Shown: positions 46,501 through 56,276, counted from the first letter of the stretch. The stretch is DNA of 64,000 nt from Gabonibacter massiliensis (GCA_001487125.1 LN913012.1:310001-374000); one strand, 5' to 3'. Program-made: numbers and translations. Notes: generated by a model from the letters alone, not told the origin.

Positions 46501-46883
46501 ATAAGTTCGGAGGGGATTTTTACAATACTACTTTGATATCGAAAGTCGAAAATGCCGATTTCAGAAAGAATGTGGATAAGCGAGCCATGGAATTGCGTTG
46601 GCAAAATCCCGGTGATATCACCATGTATAAGGATATAAAAGATCGTGAAGTCGATACGAAACCTACTTCTCGTTTTATGCAGCGTGATAATGAATTGAAA
46701 TGGAATTCCTTGACATTGGAGTATGATTTCTCGGGAGAAAAATTGCAGAAATATGGTATCAATATGTTGCGGTTCTCTGTGGGAACGACAGATATTTGGA
46801 GACTCTCTACGGTGAAGACAGAGCGGGGAACGAATTATCCTTATGCGAATTCAGTGAACTTCACTTTAAATATTGGTTTCTGA
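43527..46883 (+). CDS. SusC-type TonB-dependent transporter with STN signalling domain
   Basis: The 1118-residue outer-membrane protein has a signal peptide (to about residue 35), an STN domain (43-115; FEKSTFMQVLDYIKENTNYDY), a carboxypeptidase-regulatory-like domain (127-203), a TonB box region and plug (from about 206; VEEVIVTGYG, then the LRGQASIG and MTILKDAAATARYGAEAANGVVVI blocks) and a 22-strand-type barrel. The C-terminus ends NSVNFTLNIGF, as usual for barrels. The STN domain marks it as a transducer for the FecR/sigma pair upstream. With SusD, it imports an unknown ligand; the protease genes nearby suggest peptides rather than glycans. Confidence 0.92.
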   Translation: MKKKKSNLLMMGKKISRILSLFILLQVFGFAICRAQSPTEPKLTVEFEKSTFMQVLDYIKENTNYDYMCNNEEMKKIPLITHSFENAPVSEILEVCLKDTEYTFVITRNVIVIQKRQSKAAVLEQVTIRGKIFDEKDLPLPGAAIVVKGTHLGVTSDVDGNFSLSLPRKDTVRLSVSFVGMITKEVTVTDFQKEVIVKMELEVKQVEEVIVTGYGNIRRSAFTGNAVSVTREELLKVSKTNAVAALQVFDPSFRIIDNNLWGSDPNALPEVRLRGQASIGVKDLDRSSVSKSVLRNNPNLPLFIMDGFKVSIERVYDMDPNRIESMTILKDAAATARYGAEAANGVVVITTVAPKAGEVQFTYNMTGILEMPNLHGYNLMNAEEKVEAEKAAGLYDFTDPVSRTLYNEKMKLLARGVDTYWLSKPLRNNFNHTHSLTVEGGSKEMRYGLNFAFDDQKGAMKGSYRQGLDVSFDFRYLTEKVQVSNLIRYGVVKSHESPYGNFSEYTTLLPYLEYKDADGKYVKSLKDFDLHSDRFNPNPLYEANIGNYDKSKYNELTEQFSIRWYIYPTLQLEGRLQINQRRDRGDKFTHPESLYSEREAGDDMSLQGQLSRTDGDDVSWQGRVSLTYNELVGKHNMNLSAAMDVSTSKRENNAAVYRGFPSGEFTSISFAKEVVDKPTSSDEKRRTLGFTLMFNYSYNDIYLGDVSVKMDGSSEYGSDRRFAPFWAFGAGINIHNYPFMKNSVISKLKLRGSYGTEGSLNFPSYAAIPMHEIDISRWYATGPGASLMSTRGNTDLEWQKTKLFDVGLELGILNDLIYIHPSYYIKITNGLVDNVTLPSSTGFSTYTSNVGKTENKGFEIELRSNIINRQDLYLAVFANLAHVTNKIKKISDALKAYNDKVNEYYSDQENDVTRVLTKYEEGQSTTAVYGMKSLGIDPATGKELYVYKDGTVGYEWKATEMSVIGDKTPKADGSFGLNFRYKGFSLFTAFTYKFGGDFYNTTLISKVENADFRKNVDKRAMELRWQNPGDITMYKDIKDREVDTKPTSRFMQRDNELKWNSLTLEYDFSGEKLQKYGINMLRFSVGTTDIWRLSTVKTERGTNYPYANSVNFTLNIGF

Positions 46884-46907
46884 TCGATGGATTAAAAGTT
46901 ACAAAAT

Positions 46908-48389
46908 ATGAAAAGAATAAAATATATATTATTTTTTATAAATATCATCACCTTCATGTCATGTGAAGATTGGTTCGATGTAAAACCTGACAATCAGGTG
47001 AGTAGTGATGATCTGTATTCAACGGGCAGCGGTTATCGGATGCAGTTGAATGGTATCTATATGGGGTTGTCAGAAACTTCTTTGTATGGCGAAAACCTGA
47101 GCTGGGGGTTTATGGATATTTTAGGACAATACTATACGGAAGAGTGTCTGACGGATGATCAGAAAGATATCAATAATTTCCTTTACAAAGGAAATGTCGT
47201 AAAAGGACTCGCCAGTACGATATGGAGTAAAATGTATCACGTGATAGCCGATTGTAATGACTTGATCGACCATGTATCCAAAGAGAGTGCGAGTGCTTTT
47301 GAATTCGGAGAGATAGAGAAGGCAAAAATTTACGGGGAAGCTTTAGCCATGAGGGCGTTCGTGCATTTCGATTTGTTGCGTTTGTTTGCTCCCGCTAAAG
47401 ATGACGGTAAGAGATACATTCCTTATGTGACGGATATTAACGGTACGATAAATATACCGTTAACCGTGAATCAAACGTTGGAAAGAATCGTGAACGATTT
47501 GAAGGAGGCCCAGCCTTTGTTGGTACAATGGGATTCATCCTATGTTATAGAAGATGATCGGTCTGTTATACGTATAGCTAAAGTTTTAAGAGATACCAGG
47601 TTTACGTTATTTTGGAACGAATACGAGACGAAGGTTGTTTCTTACTTTGAGAAACGCCCGGGATATCGTATGCATTATGCTGCTGCAAGAGCTATTTTAG
47701 CCCGGGTTTATTCCTATATGGGATTGCAAAAAGAGGCCTATGACGAAGCCTATGCCGTGTGTAACCTGAAAGAGAGTCGCTGGTCGAACCCCTTTGACTT
47801 TAATTACGAATGGGATATAGATGGAACAAGTGAAAATGGAAATAAAAAATTATTAGGTGATGTTATCATGGCATTTTATAATGAGAAAAATGCGGATAAT
47901 TTTAAACCTTACCTGAGTACGTCCCCTCTTTATTATAGAAACCTGAAAGGATTGTTCAGCGGAGATGCATTGGGAAGTGACGTGCGTTATCTCTACCTGA
48001 CCATGAATTATCGGGACGGCGGCCGTGTTTCCGTAAAAAACAGACAAGGAACTACCGATGTGGAAGCTATTCCGGTGATTCGTAAAGCCGAATTGTATTA
48101 CATCATGGGCGAGTATTTGGCATCGCACGGAGATGTTGAAGGTGCTTGTGAATTGCTTCAAGAGATTAAAGAACGGCGGAATGATATCACTCTTTGGCCG
48201 AATATCAATAACGCCACGGAGTTCATGGACTTTATGTTGATCGATGCCCGGAGAGAGTTTATGGGTGAGGGACAGTCTTTCTTTATGTACAAGCGATTAA
48301 ATCGTTCCTTGTGGGACGGTGCCAGTTCGATAGATCTGACAGGACGGAGCTATTTACCGATACCTGATAGTGAAAACGTATTATTATGA
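46908..48389 (+). CDS. SusD/RagB-type surface lipoprotein
   Basis: The 493-residue lipoprotein (lipobox cysteine Cys19 in TFMSCEDW) forms the lid of the SusC pore. SusD-family features are the N-terminal VKPDNQVSSDDLY, the TPR-like helices (GEALAMRAFVHFDLLRLFAP, YAAARAILARVYSYMGLQKEAY) and the C-terminal RREFMGEGQSFFMYKRLNR. Length is normal. It follows SusC by 24 bases, and its stop overlaps the open frame leading into the next gene. No glycan-binding aromatic platform can be judged from sequence. Confidence 0.92.
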   Translation: MKRIKYILFFINIITFMSCEDWFDVKPDNQVSSDDLYSTGSGYRMQLNGIYMGLSETSLYGENLSWGFMDILGQYYTEECLTDDQKDINNFLYKGNVVKGLASTIWSKMYHVIADCNDLIDHVSKESASAFEFGEIEKAKIYGEALAMRAFVHFDLLRLFAPAKDDGKRYIPYVTDINGTINIPLTVNQTLERIVNDLKEAQPLLVQWDSSYVIEDDRSVIRIAKVLRDTRFTLFWNEYETKVVSYFEKRPGYRMHYAAARAILARVYSYMGLQKEAYDEAYAVCNLKESRWSNPFDFNYEWDIDGTSENGNKKLLGDVIMAFYNEKNADNFKPYLSTSPLYYRNLKGLFSGDALGSDVRYLYLTMNYRDGGRVSVKNRQGTTDVEAIPVIRKAELYYIMGEYLASHGDVEGACELLQEIKERRNDITLWPNINNATEFMDFMLIDARREFMGEGQSFFMYKRLNRSLWDGASSIDLTGRSYLPIPDSENVLL

Positions 48390-48418
48390 CGTTAATTAAT
48401 AAATTAAAATATAGTATT

Positions 48419-49111
48419 ATGAGATATATATTCATATTTACAATACTGTTTTCCGTTTTTTATTCCTGTAGTGAAGATAAATTGGATACATACGATGCGG
48501 AACGGTACGTTTATTTTTCCAATACTTCCACCGATAGTATTGTGGAATCGTTTTTCTTTTATCCCGGGGCAAACAGTCGAGAGGTAAAGATAGAGATCGG
48601 TTATGCCGGGAAAGAGATTACGGGTAATTGCAAGTATCGGATAGAAGTAGATCAGGATTTGACGACTGCGGCTGCAAATGACTATAGTTTCAGCAATGAT
48701 CAAGTCTGGGAGGCCGGGAAGGATAAGGATACCCTCGTACTTACGTTAAACAAGACTCCTAATTTGGACAATAAACGCGTACGTTTGGTTTTGAAGATTG
48801 TTGCAAGTGATGATTTTAATGTCGGTCCTCTCGCGAATACGAGGTTGATCGTTAATTTTACCTCGATGGCCATTACACCTACCTGGTGGGATGAGCGTAT
48901 CAGTTCTTCTTATTTGGGCAGATATACGGAGACTAAATATGCCGAGTTTATCAAGGCGACAGGTATAAGCAGCATGGAGAACATGAGTGCAAGTGACAAG
49001 AGGTATTATTCATTGAAGTTCAAATATTATTTGATTAATATCAAGAATGAGACGGGTAAGCCGGTTATGGATGAAGGAAATGTAGAGATGACAGTTCCTG
49101 TTTTGGGTTAA
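48419..49111 (+). CDS. DUF4843 domain surface lipoprotein
   Basis: The 230-residue lipoprotein starts MRYIFIFTILFSVFYSC (Cys17). It matches the DUF4843 family, commonly found downstream of SusCD together with PKD-like lipoproteins and metalloproteases. The body has beta-sandwich character (GAGK-type turns, VRLVLKIVASDDF, TRLIVNFTSMAITPTWWDE). The frame is open from 48386, overlapping susD, but the ATG at 48419 gives the lipoprotein signal. The likely role is as an accessory ligand-binding protein on the cell surface. Confidence 0.8.
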   Translation: MRYIFIFTILFSVFYSCSEDKLDTYDAERYVYFSNTSTDSIVESFFFYPGANSREVKIEIGYAGKEITGNCKYRIEVDQDLTTAAANDYSFSNDQVWEAGKDKDTLVLTLNKTPNLDNKRVRLVLKIVASDDFNVGPLANTRLIVNFTSMAITPTWWDERISSSYLGRYTETKYAEFIKATGISSMENMSASDKRYYSLKFKYYLINIKNETGKPVMDEGNVEMTVPVLG

Positions 49112-49128
49112 TTATAAATTGATATGAT

Positions 49129-50769
49129 ATGAAAATAAGAATATTATTAGCCTTATTCCTTTTTGTTTCTCTTTATAGCTGTTATGAAGATAAAGGGAAT
49201 TATAATTACAAGGCCATCAATGAAGTTCAAATAACGAGTTTTATAACGAATGAATCGGATTACGATTCCGAAGGGGGATACTCGATCGGTTCTACGGTAA
49301 AAGTCTCTCCCGAATTGACATTTGCATTGGATGAAGAGAATGTGCGTTTGGGCTTTCAATGGGTTTTGTTCGGTGAAGTGGTTAGCAGGGAGAGAGAGTT
49401 GGTGTGGATTGCCGATACGGCCGGATGGTTTTCTGGGAGAGACTGTTATCTTATTATCCAGGATAGCGTGAGCGGTTTGGAATTCGTGTCCGGTATATAT
49501 TCCAATGATGCAAATGCAGGATTGCAGTTGTACATTCGGTCGGATGATTTGACGGGCGGGTGGATGATTGTAACTAAACGGAACGGCGACTATGTGATCG
49601 ACTATGCCAATATCGAACATCGTCGTGATCCGGTAACAGGTGAGTATGTTGCCGTACCTTATACCATCGAAAATGTTTTTGCGGAACGAAATATGGGATT
49701 GGAATTGGGCGGAGAGATAAAGGATCTCGAGTGTTTCTTCGTGGAGCGAGGTTTTATGACGCCTTGCCAGGTTTTGATCTTGCAGGAGGGGGGAATCGGA
49801 CCGGTTTATGTTGACGGTGCGACTTTCCAAAAGAGTATATCCTTGGCAGATGAATTTGTGGGAGGAAGTTTACCGCAGGGTGTGAATTTTGTCAAGGCTT
49901 ACGATAAACCGAAAGGAACTATTCTGCTTACCGATGACGGACAAGTGTATTTGAGAAGAAAAGATGATCCGGATGCTTATTTCACCGGAAAATTCCCGGA
50001 TTTTTCTGTAGCTATCGAAAAAGGAATGGATGCCGGCCCGTTTGCCTCTTATCGCTATGATGAGTTGGTTGGTTTGACATTCGATAAGAAAAACAATCGT
50101 TTCCTGATGTTACAGGATCGTTTCGAATATTATGACGGAGCTGTTGAGGGCGGTGTGATTTCTCAGGTGTATCAGGCACCGTCCGAGGAGTTTACCATGA
50201 TGAATAATATGGGTGATGTGGAGATGCTTTATTACGGTAGTTATAAAGATGGGGACGACTTGCGATATTTCGTTATGTATAAAAATAACAATCCGGGAAA
50301 GGATGGAAAATATTACTATATGATATTCAAGTATCATAGAGATTGGGAAACCGGATTGTGGGAAGTAGTTCCGTTGATAGAAAAAGTTTTCCCGAGTAGC
50401 GAGTTGTTAGATGGAAAGAATGTATTCGCAATTTCTCCTCGAGAGAAACAGTATTTCCTGTTTTCGGGAGGTGATCAGCATGATAAGTTGTATGGTTATA
50501 TGTTTGCGGGAGACGAGGGTGGTGTAGCCAACGCGAGATTGCTTTATGACTTTAAAGGAGCCACGATTAAAAGTATTGAGGTAACTGACCTATCGGGTCG
50601 GGCCGTGTACATGGGAATTGGTTTGTCGAACGGGAAATTGTGTGAAATGGGCATTGTGGCCGGTGCTTTTATCGATGGTGTTACAGAGGATGACATTGAT
50701 TTTTATCCTCAAGATTTCGGAGATATTCAGTTTATAAGGAAATTAAGAACAGGTAGTAATCAGTGGTAA
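49129..50769 (+). CDS. PKD-like family surface lipoprotein
   Basis: The 546-residue lipoprotein (Cys18 in VSLYSCYEDKGNYNY) belongs to the PKD-like lipoproteins that sit beside SusCD and DUF4843 genes in Bacteroidetes. An N-terminal immunoglobulin-like part (about 20-120) is followed by a region with several repeated beta elements (FMTPCQVLILQEGG, NRFLMLQDRFEYYDG, KYYYMIFKYHRDWETGLWEV, REKQYFLFSGGDQ) that may form a propeller. No catalytic motif is visible. It is probably a surface ligand-binding protein of the locus. Confidence 0.75.
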   Translation: MKIRILLALFLFVSLYSCYEDKGNYNYKAINEVQITSFITNESDYDSEGGYSIGSTVKVSPELTFALDEENVRLGFQWVLFGEVVSRERELVWIADTAGWFSGRDCYLIIQDSVSGLEFVSGIYSNDANAGLQLYIRSDDLTGGWMIVTKRNGDYVIDYANIEHRRDPVTGEYVAVPYTIENVFAERNMGLELGGEIKDLECFFVERGFMTPCQVLILQEGGIGPVYVDGATFQKSISLADEFVGGSLPQGVNFVKAYDKPKGTILLTDDGQVYLRRKDDPDAYFTGKFPDFSVAIEKGMDAGPFASYRYDELVGLTFDKKNNRFLMLQDRFEYYDGAVEGGVISQVYQAPSEEFTMMNNMGDVEMLYYGSYKDGDDLRYFVMYKNNNPGKDGKYYYMIFKYHRDWETGLWEVVPLIEKVFPSSELLDGKNVFAISPREKQYFLFSGGDQHDKLYGYMFAGDEGGVANARLLYDFKGATIKSIEVTDLSGRAVYMGIGLSNGKLCEMGIVAGAFIDGVTEDDIDFYPQDFGDIQFIRKLRTGSNQW

Positions 50770-50777
50770 AAATAGAA

Positions 50778-50802
50778 GGGAGAGAGCTTTATGCTCTTTC
50801 CC
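50778..50802 (+). terminator. Hairpin between the PKD-like gene and the first metalloprotease gene
   Basis: GGGAGAGAGC and GCTCTTTCCC pair over 10 bases (one G-T pair) around TTTAT, followed by a weak TATTTC. It may reduce transcription of the protease array relative to susCD. No promoter box was seen after it. Confidence 0.45.
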
Positions 50803-50892
50803 TATTTCAATATCGGGTGTGCGTATGTTATGTGAATCGATTTTCTGGTAATAGAACCGGAATTAACTGTTAAAATTATTAAACAAAAAAGT

Positions 50893-53523
50893 ATGAGGAA
50901 CAAGGCGATTTTTTTTCTGATCGTTGCATTTTTATTGCCCTGTATCGGTATGGCAGGTACTAAAAAAGACAAAAAGACTAAAAAAGAGACTCCTTACCAA
51001 CGGCTATTTAAGGATAAAAAGTGCAAGACGGTAAAGGGAGTGATTACTATTCACAAAATGGACGATAAGGTCTATTTTGAAATTCCTTTACAGGTATTGG
51101 GGAGAGAGATGTTACTGGGATCCACGATCACGGAGATCACCAGTAATTTATTCGGTAGTGTGGGAGAGAAACCTTTCGATCCGCTTCACGTGGTGTTTGT
51201 AAAGGATGATTCGGCCACCGTCAGTTTACGGGAGGTTAATTCTATTCAGACTACGAGTACCGAGCGGTACAAAAAGTTGATGAGCGAAGGAAGTATGCCG
51301 GCAACCATGGAAAGTTTTGAAGTTAAAGCTTATACTCCTGACAGTTCTGCCGTCATCATAGATATGACGCGATTCCTGCTTAGCGATAAGGGGGAGTTGA
51401 GTCCTTTTACTCCGTGGAGTCCGATCTTGATGATGAATCGGGATATGAAGATGGAAAAACAGTATAAAAATCAACTATCCTGTGTCGGTGAGGTTAAATC
51501 TTTTGAAGATAATTTTAGTGTTCAGTCTTTGTTGACTTACGAGATGAGTGTGCTGGACAGATGGTTTTATTATTTATACAAGATGCCTTTTTCAGTCGTT
51601 ATGACCCGTAGTTTTTTGCTTTTACCGGAGACTCCGATGCGTCCTCGCCCGGCTGATCCTCGTATCGGTATTTTCGTGGGAGGGAAATATGCTTTTAACG
51701 AGGGAGAACAGACCCAAATTGATTATTATGCTACTCGTTGGAGATTAGAGCCTAAGGACAGGGAGGCTTACGAGAGGGGAGAGTTGGTAGAACCGATAAA
51801 ACCCATTGTTTTTTATGTGGATAACGCTTTCCCTGAAAACTGGAAAAAGTACGTGAAAAAAGGAGTGGAAGAGTGGCAGGCTGCTTTCGAGAAGATCGGT
51901 TTTAAAAACGCTATTGTAGCCAAAGATTTTCCGACGGACGATCCGAATTTCGATCCGGACAATCTGAAGTATTCCTGCGTGCGTTATTCTCCTTCGCCGA
52001 TAGCTAATGCTATGGGACCTTCTTGGACAGACCCGAGAAGTGGCGAGATCATCCAGGCTAACATTTCGGTTTACCATAATTTGATCCAGTTAGTTCAGGA
52101 TTGGCGTTTTTTGCAGACGGCCGCAGCTGATCCTTCGGTCAGAAAGGTGGATATGGATGAAGAGACATTGGGAGATTGCATCCGTTATGTTATCTCTCAC
52201 GAAGTGGGGCATACCTTGGGATTTATGCATAACATGGCTGCTTCGGCTGCCATCCCGACGGACTCTTTGCGTTCTCCGTCATTCACGCAAAAATACGGTA
52301 CGACTTATTCTATTATGGACTACGCCCGTAACAATTACGTGGCTCAACCGGGCGATGCCGCCCGCGGCGTACGGATGACACCTCCCGTATTGGGACTTTA
52401 CGATTATTACCTGATCCATTGGTTGTATACACCTATATATTCAGCTCGATCTTCAAAAGAAGAGGTTCCTGTACTGGACAGATGGATTTCTGAAAAATCG
52501 GGAGATCCTGTTTATCGTTACGGGAAACAACAGATTTTAGCGCATTATGATCCGAGTTCCTTCGAAGAAGACTTGGGTGAGGATCCGGTTAAATCGGCTA
52601 CTTATGGTGTGCAAAATTTGAAGTATATCCTAAAACATTTGAATGAATGGACGGCTGCCGACGATAAGGATTTCAGTTTCCGGCAAAATATGTACAACGA
52701 GTTGTTGTATCAATATATCCGTTACATGAATCATGTATTGGCCAATATCGGTGGAGTATATTTGAACGAACGTTATGACGGAGACCTGCGTCCGAGTTTT
52801 GCTATCGTGGCGAAGGAGAGACAAAGACAAGCCCTTCGTTTCATGCTCGAACAAGTAAGGGATATGGAATGGATTGACGATAAGGATTTTCAGGCAGAGA
52901 TGCCGATTATGGGGACTTTTGCGCAGACCATTCAGGATATCGTATTGCCTGCCGTTTTGAATCGTACTGGAATCGTGGCTTTCGGGACGAAGTATACGAA
53001 AGAGATTGAACCCTATACTCCTGAAGAGTATTTCAATGATATTTATGAATTTGTTTTTGCCCCGACGAAAGCAGGTAAAGATTTGACCGGGGCGGAACGG
53101 AAACTTCAAATGGCATTGTTGTCGGAATTGATCAAGGGATCCGGAGCAACAAGCACTCAATTAGGATCCGGTGGAGGTATAGGATTCCGGGATCAGAATC
53201 TGATCACCGTTCCGGAAACTATACTTGCGAAGAGCAGAGATACCTATGGATTTACAGGGGAGTACGATTCGGGATTGCTGCGGAATCGTTTCATGGTAAA
53301 AAATGAGTTGCAGAATCGGTTCGATACTCCTCAGGTGGGAATAAATGGATTCAGTTTTTGGGTACAACTGCCTATCGAGAACTATTCAATGGAACCTCTT
53401 TATTTGTCGACTTTGCAACAAACGTTAAGTTTATTGAAAGACAGAGCGAATACAGGTTCAAAAGAGACCCGGCAACATTACGAGTTACTGATTCATAAAG
53501 TAGAACAAGCTTTAGGCAGATAA
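50893..53523 (+). CDS. Zinc-dependent metalloprotease (DUF5118-DUF5117-DUF4953), array member 1, intact active site
   Basis: The 876-residue secreted protein has a signal peptide (to about residue 21), a lysine-rich linker, then DUF5118/DUF5117-type N-terminal domains (YQRLFKDKKCKTVKGVITIHK, VYFEIPLQVLGREMLLGS) and the DUF4953 metzincin-like domain. The zinc site HEVGHTLGFMH occupies residues 436-446 with all three histidines and the glutamate, and a Met-turn-like SIMDYARNNY follows. Other conserved blocks are VRYSPSPIANAMGPSWTDPRSGEI and SAAIPTDSLRSPSFTQKYGTTY. It starts the protease array, 75 bases before member 2. Substrate unknown, presumably protein or peptide outside the cell membrane. 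Confidence 0.9.
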   Translation: MRNKAIFFLIVAFLLPCIGMAGTKKDKKTKKETPYQRLFKDKKCKTVKGVITIHKMDDKVYFEIPLQVLGREMLLGSTITEITSNLFGSVGEKPFDPLHVVFVKDDSATVSLREVNSIQTTSTERYKKLMSEGSMPATMESFEVKAYTPDSSAVIIDMTRFLLSDKGELSPFTPWSPILMMNRDMKMEKQYKNQLSCVGEVKSFEDNFSVQSLLTYEMSVLDRWFYYLYKMPFSVVMTRSFLLLPETPMRPRPADPRIGIFVGGKYAFNEGEQTQIDYYATRWRLEPKDREAYERGELVEPIKPIVFYVDNAFPENWKKYVKKGVEEWQAAFEKIGFKNAIVAKDFPTDDPNFDPDNLKYSCVRYSPSPIANAMGPSWTDPRSGEIIQANISVYHNLIQLVQDWRFLQTAAADPSVRKVDMDEETLGDCIRYVISHEVGHTLGFMHNMAASAAIPTDSLRSPSFTQKYGTTYSIMDYARNNYVAQPGDAARGVRMTPPVLGLYDYYLIHWLYTPIYSARSSKEEVPVLDRWISEKSGDPVYRYGKQQILAHYDPSSFEEDLGEDPVKSATYGVQNLKYILKHLNEWTAADDKDFSFRQNMYNELLYQYIRYMNHVLANIGGVYLNERYDGDLRPSFAIVAKERQRQALRFMLEQVRDMEWIDDKDFQAEMPIMGTFAQTIQDIVLPAVLNRTGIVAFGTKYTKEIEPYTPEEYFNDIYEFVFAPTKAGKDLTGAERKLQMALLSELIKGSGATSTQLGSGGGIGFRDQNLITVPETILAKSRDTYGFTGEYDSGLLRNRFMVKNELQNRFDTPQVGINGFSFWVQLPIENYSMEPLYLSTLQQTLSLLKDRANTGSKETRQHYELLIHKVEQALGR

Positions 53524-53598
53524 TCATCGAATAGATTCAGCAGAGTTTGATTTTTCGGATGAATGCGAAAAATAAAGTGAATAAAATAAGTAGAAATT

Positions 53599-56244
53599 AT
53601 GAGAAAAGTTATATATGTCATATCTCTTTTTGCTCTTCTTTTTGCGTTTTCAATGGAAGTCGACGCGAGTAACCGTAAAAAGAAAAAAGAGAAGAAAAAT
53701 AAAGAGCAGGTAGAGGAATTGACTCCATACCAGAAATTATTTAAAGATAAGAAAGTAACTACCGTGAAAGGATTGATGACCGTACACCAGGTTGATAAAA
53801 AGGTGTACGTGGAATTTCCTCTTCGCTTGTTGGAGAAAGATATGTTATTGGCTTCCACTATAGACAAGATTACCGATAACGGCGAAGGTTCCGTGGGAGA
53901 ATTTGTCGGAGGAGGTTTTACCCTGCGTTTTATCCGTCGGGATTCCGTTATTCAGGCACGGATGGCTGTTGAAACGGATTTTTTACCGGTAGCTCCTTCC
54001 AATAGCAGTAAAGATCCGGCTATAGAGAAAGCCTTGGAGCAATCCTCCTTACCGGGAGTCTTTGGTACGTATAAAATTGAGGCCTGGACTCCGGATAGTT
54101 CGGCCGTGGTTATCGAATTGACCCCTTTGTTTACGAAACATTCCATTTATACCAATCCGTTTCCTCCCTATGCACCGAATGCGATGTTCGGTTTTATCGG
54201 GCGGAGACATAAGTTGCAGGAGAACCGTACGCATTTGAAAGGGATTAAAGCCTATGACAGCAACATCGTGGTAAAATGCGAACAGGGATACGATGTGGAT
54301 TATTTGGGATTTTTCGGTGGTTATCTGGCACAGGACGTGAAGATTTCGGTAATTAGTAACAAAATATTGATGTTATTGCCGGAAGAACCCATGATGCCTC
54401 GCCTTTCGGACTCCCGTATCGGTGTGAATTACGTGATGAGTAATGATTTTACCAGTCCTATGAAGGGATTGGAAAGGGTGTATTATACCAGTCGTTGGCG
54501 GATTCAGCCTTCCGATCCGGAGGCTTACAAAAGAGGCGAATTGGTGGAACCTACGAAACCGATTGTATTTTATATGGATACGATTATGCCTCAGGCATGG
54601 AAAAAATACATCAAAGCGGGATTGGAAGAGTGGAACGGAGCTTTTGAAAAAATCGGGTTTAAAAACGTAATAGAGGTTCGGGACTTCCCGAAAGACGATC
54701 CGGATTTTGATCCGCTTAATATTGAATATTCTGTGATTCGTTATGTTCCCGTCAATTGGTTTATGGCAATGAACCATAGGGTGGTGGATCCCCGTACGGG
54801 AGAAATTTTAAGTATGTCTATTTGTATTCCTGATAATTTTATCGGTGGTTTGTACGGAGAACGGGTTCTTTCCACGATGAATGCGGATCCTTCCGTGCGT
54901 CGGGCGAAGCTGACCGAAGAGCAGTTGGGGGAGATGATTCGTTTGGAGATGGCTTCTACCATGGGATTTAATCTCGGTTTAATATACAATTGTGCGGCCT
55001 CTGCCGTCTATCCTGTCGACTCTTTACGTTCGGCTTCGTTTACGCAAAAGTACGGGTTGAGTCCCTCCGTTATGGATATCGTTCCGAGTAATTATATCGC
55101 TCAACCGGGAGATGTCGAGAAGGGGGTAAGGATGACGAATAAAGGTATCGGCGAATACGATGAATATGCTATTAAATGGTTGTATAAACCGATAGAAGGA
55201 GCCCGGACCCCTCAAGACGAAAAGGTTACTTTGGACCGTTGGATCAAAGAGTCCAGGAATAATCCGAATTGCCGTTATCGTTTGTTTGAATATTACGGTG
55301 CTTTTGATCCTTCCGTGTTCCTTTCCGATTTGGGAGACGACCAGATTAAGGCCTTCGAGTATTTTCTTCAGAATATGAAAGGGGCGCTGGCTCATTTTTA
55401 CGAGTGGTATAAAGAAGATGACAGAGATATGTCGAAACGGGCAGGTATTTATGAAGGTTTGTGTTCGAATTTAGGTGGAAATCAGCTGGTTCAATTATCC
55501 AGTTTTATAGGTGGAATCCGGATGATCGAGGCCAATGCGGATGAAGAGGTGAAGAAATACGAAATGCTTCCGAAAGAAGAACAACGGAAGATGGTTCACT
55601 ATTTATTGAATTTCTCTAAAGATCTTTCCTGGCTGGAGGACCTGGATCTGATCCGTCAAATGGGACCGGGGCGCGGTTCTATGGTAGATGCTATGCATAG
55701 TACCGTTTTTGGTCTTCTCTATTCTAAAATGGGACGTTTGAAACTATGTGAAGCCAAGTTTGCGAATGCGTATACCTCGAATGAACTTTTAAGGGATATT
55801 TATCAATTCGTTTGGGAAGGGACTTTAAAGAATCGTACTTTGACAAAAGAGGAGATGAAATTACAAACTTCTTATTTGGCGATGGCATTGAAGAATTCGA
55901 CTTTGGGCGAATCGGCTGCAACCTTGAAAACTTCAGGCGATAGGTTATTTACAACAAACCGGTTGGCCTGGAATACCAGTTTGAAAAACGAGATAAGGAT
56001 GAAAGGAAATAGTCCTATTCATAAAAATAGATTCGAAATGGAAAATCCGGTCCGTGAAGTAGGGGCTTATTGGCTGCCTTGGTGGATTCGTGTTTCGGAT
56101 TACCCGACTTCTCATGAATTTTATGCTATGGTTTTGCAGGTACAAGATTTATTGAAAAAGGCGAGCGTAAAAAGTTCGGGAGAGACAAGACAGCATTATG
56201 ATTACTTACTCTATAAGATTAAGAAATCTTTAGAGAAGAAATAG
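53599..56244 (+). CDS. Metalloprotease-fold pseudoenzyme, array member 2, zinc site lost
   Basis: This 881-residue paralogue keeps the signal peptide, lysine-rich linker and all flanking domain blocks (YQKLFKDKKVTTVKGLMTVHQ, KPIVFYMDTIMPQAWKKYIKAGLEEWNGAFEKIGF, DSLRSASFTQKYG). At the zinc position (residues 453-463) it reads STMGFNLGLIY, so all three histidines and the catalytic glutamate are replaced. The Met-turn-like SVMD remains. The long intact frame argues for a retained protein that does not cleave. It lies between two intact members, and its sequence is closer to member 4 than to members 1, 3 and 5. Confidence 0.88.
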   Translation: MRKVIYVISLFALLFAFSMEVDASNRKKKKEKKNKEQVEELTPYQKLFKDKKVTTVKGLMTVHQVDKKVYVEFPLRLLEKDMLLASTIDKITDNGEGSVGEFVGGGFTLRFIRRDSVIQARMAVETDFLPVAPSNSSKDPAIEKALEQSSLPGVFGTYKIEAWTPDSSAVVIELTPLFTKHSIYTNPFPPYAPNAMFGFIGRRHKLQENRTHLKGIKAYDSNIVVKCEQGYDVDYLGFFGGYLAQDVKISVISNKILMLLPEEPMMPRLSDSRIGVNYVMSNDFTSPMKGLERVYYTSRWRIQPSDPEAYKRGELVEPTKPIVFYMDTIMPQAWKKYIKAGLEEWNGAFEKIGFKNVIEVRDFPKDDPDFDPLNIEYSVIRYVPVNWFMAMNHRVVDPRTGEILSMSICIPDNFIGGLYGERVLSTMNADPSVRRAKLTEEQLGEMIRLEMASTMGFNLGLIYNCAASAVYPVDSLRSASFTQKYGLSPSVMDIVPSNYIAQPGDVEKGVRMTNKGIGEYDEYAIKWLYKPIEGARTPQDEKVTLDRWIKESRNNPNCRYRLFEYYGAFDPSVFLSDLGDDQIKAFEYFLQNMKGALAHFYEWYKEDDRDMSKRAGIYEGLCSNLGGNQLVQLSSFIGGIRMIEANADEEVKKYEMLPKEEQRKMVHYLLNFSKDLSWLEDLDLIRQMGPGRGSMVDAMHSTVFGLLYSKMGRLKLCEAKFANAYTSNELLRDIYQFVWEGTLKNRTLTKEEMKLQTSYLAMALKNSTLGESAATLKTSGDRLFTTNRLAWNTSLKNEIRMKGNSPIHKNRFEMENPVREVGAYWLPWWIRVSDYPTSHEFYAMVLQVQDLLKKASVKSSGETRQHYDYLLYKIKKSLEKK

Positions 56245-56276
56245 TTAACGGGTAAAATGTTTAAATAAATGAACAA

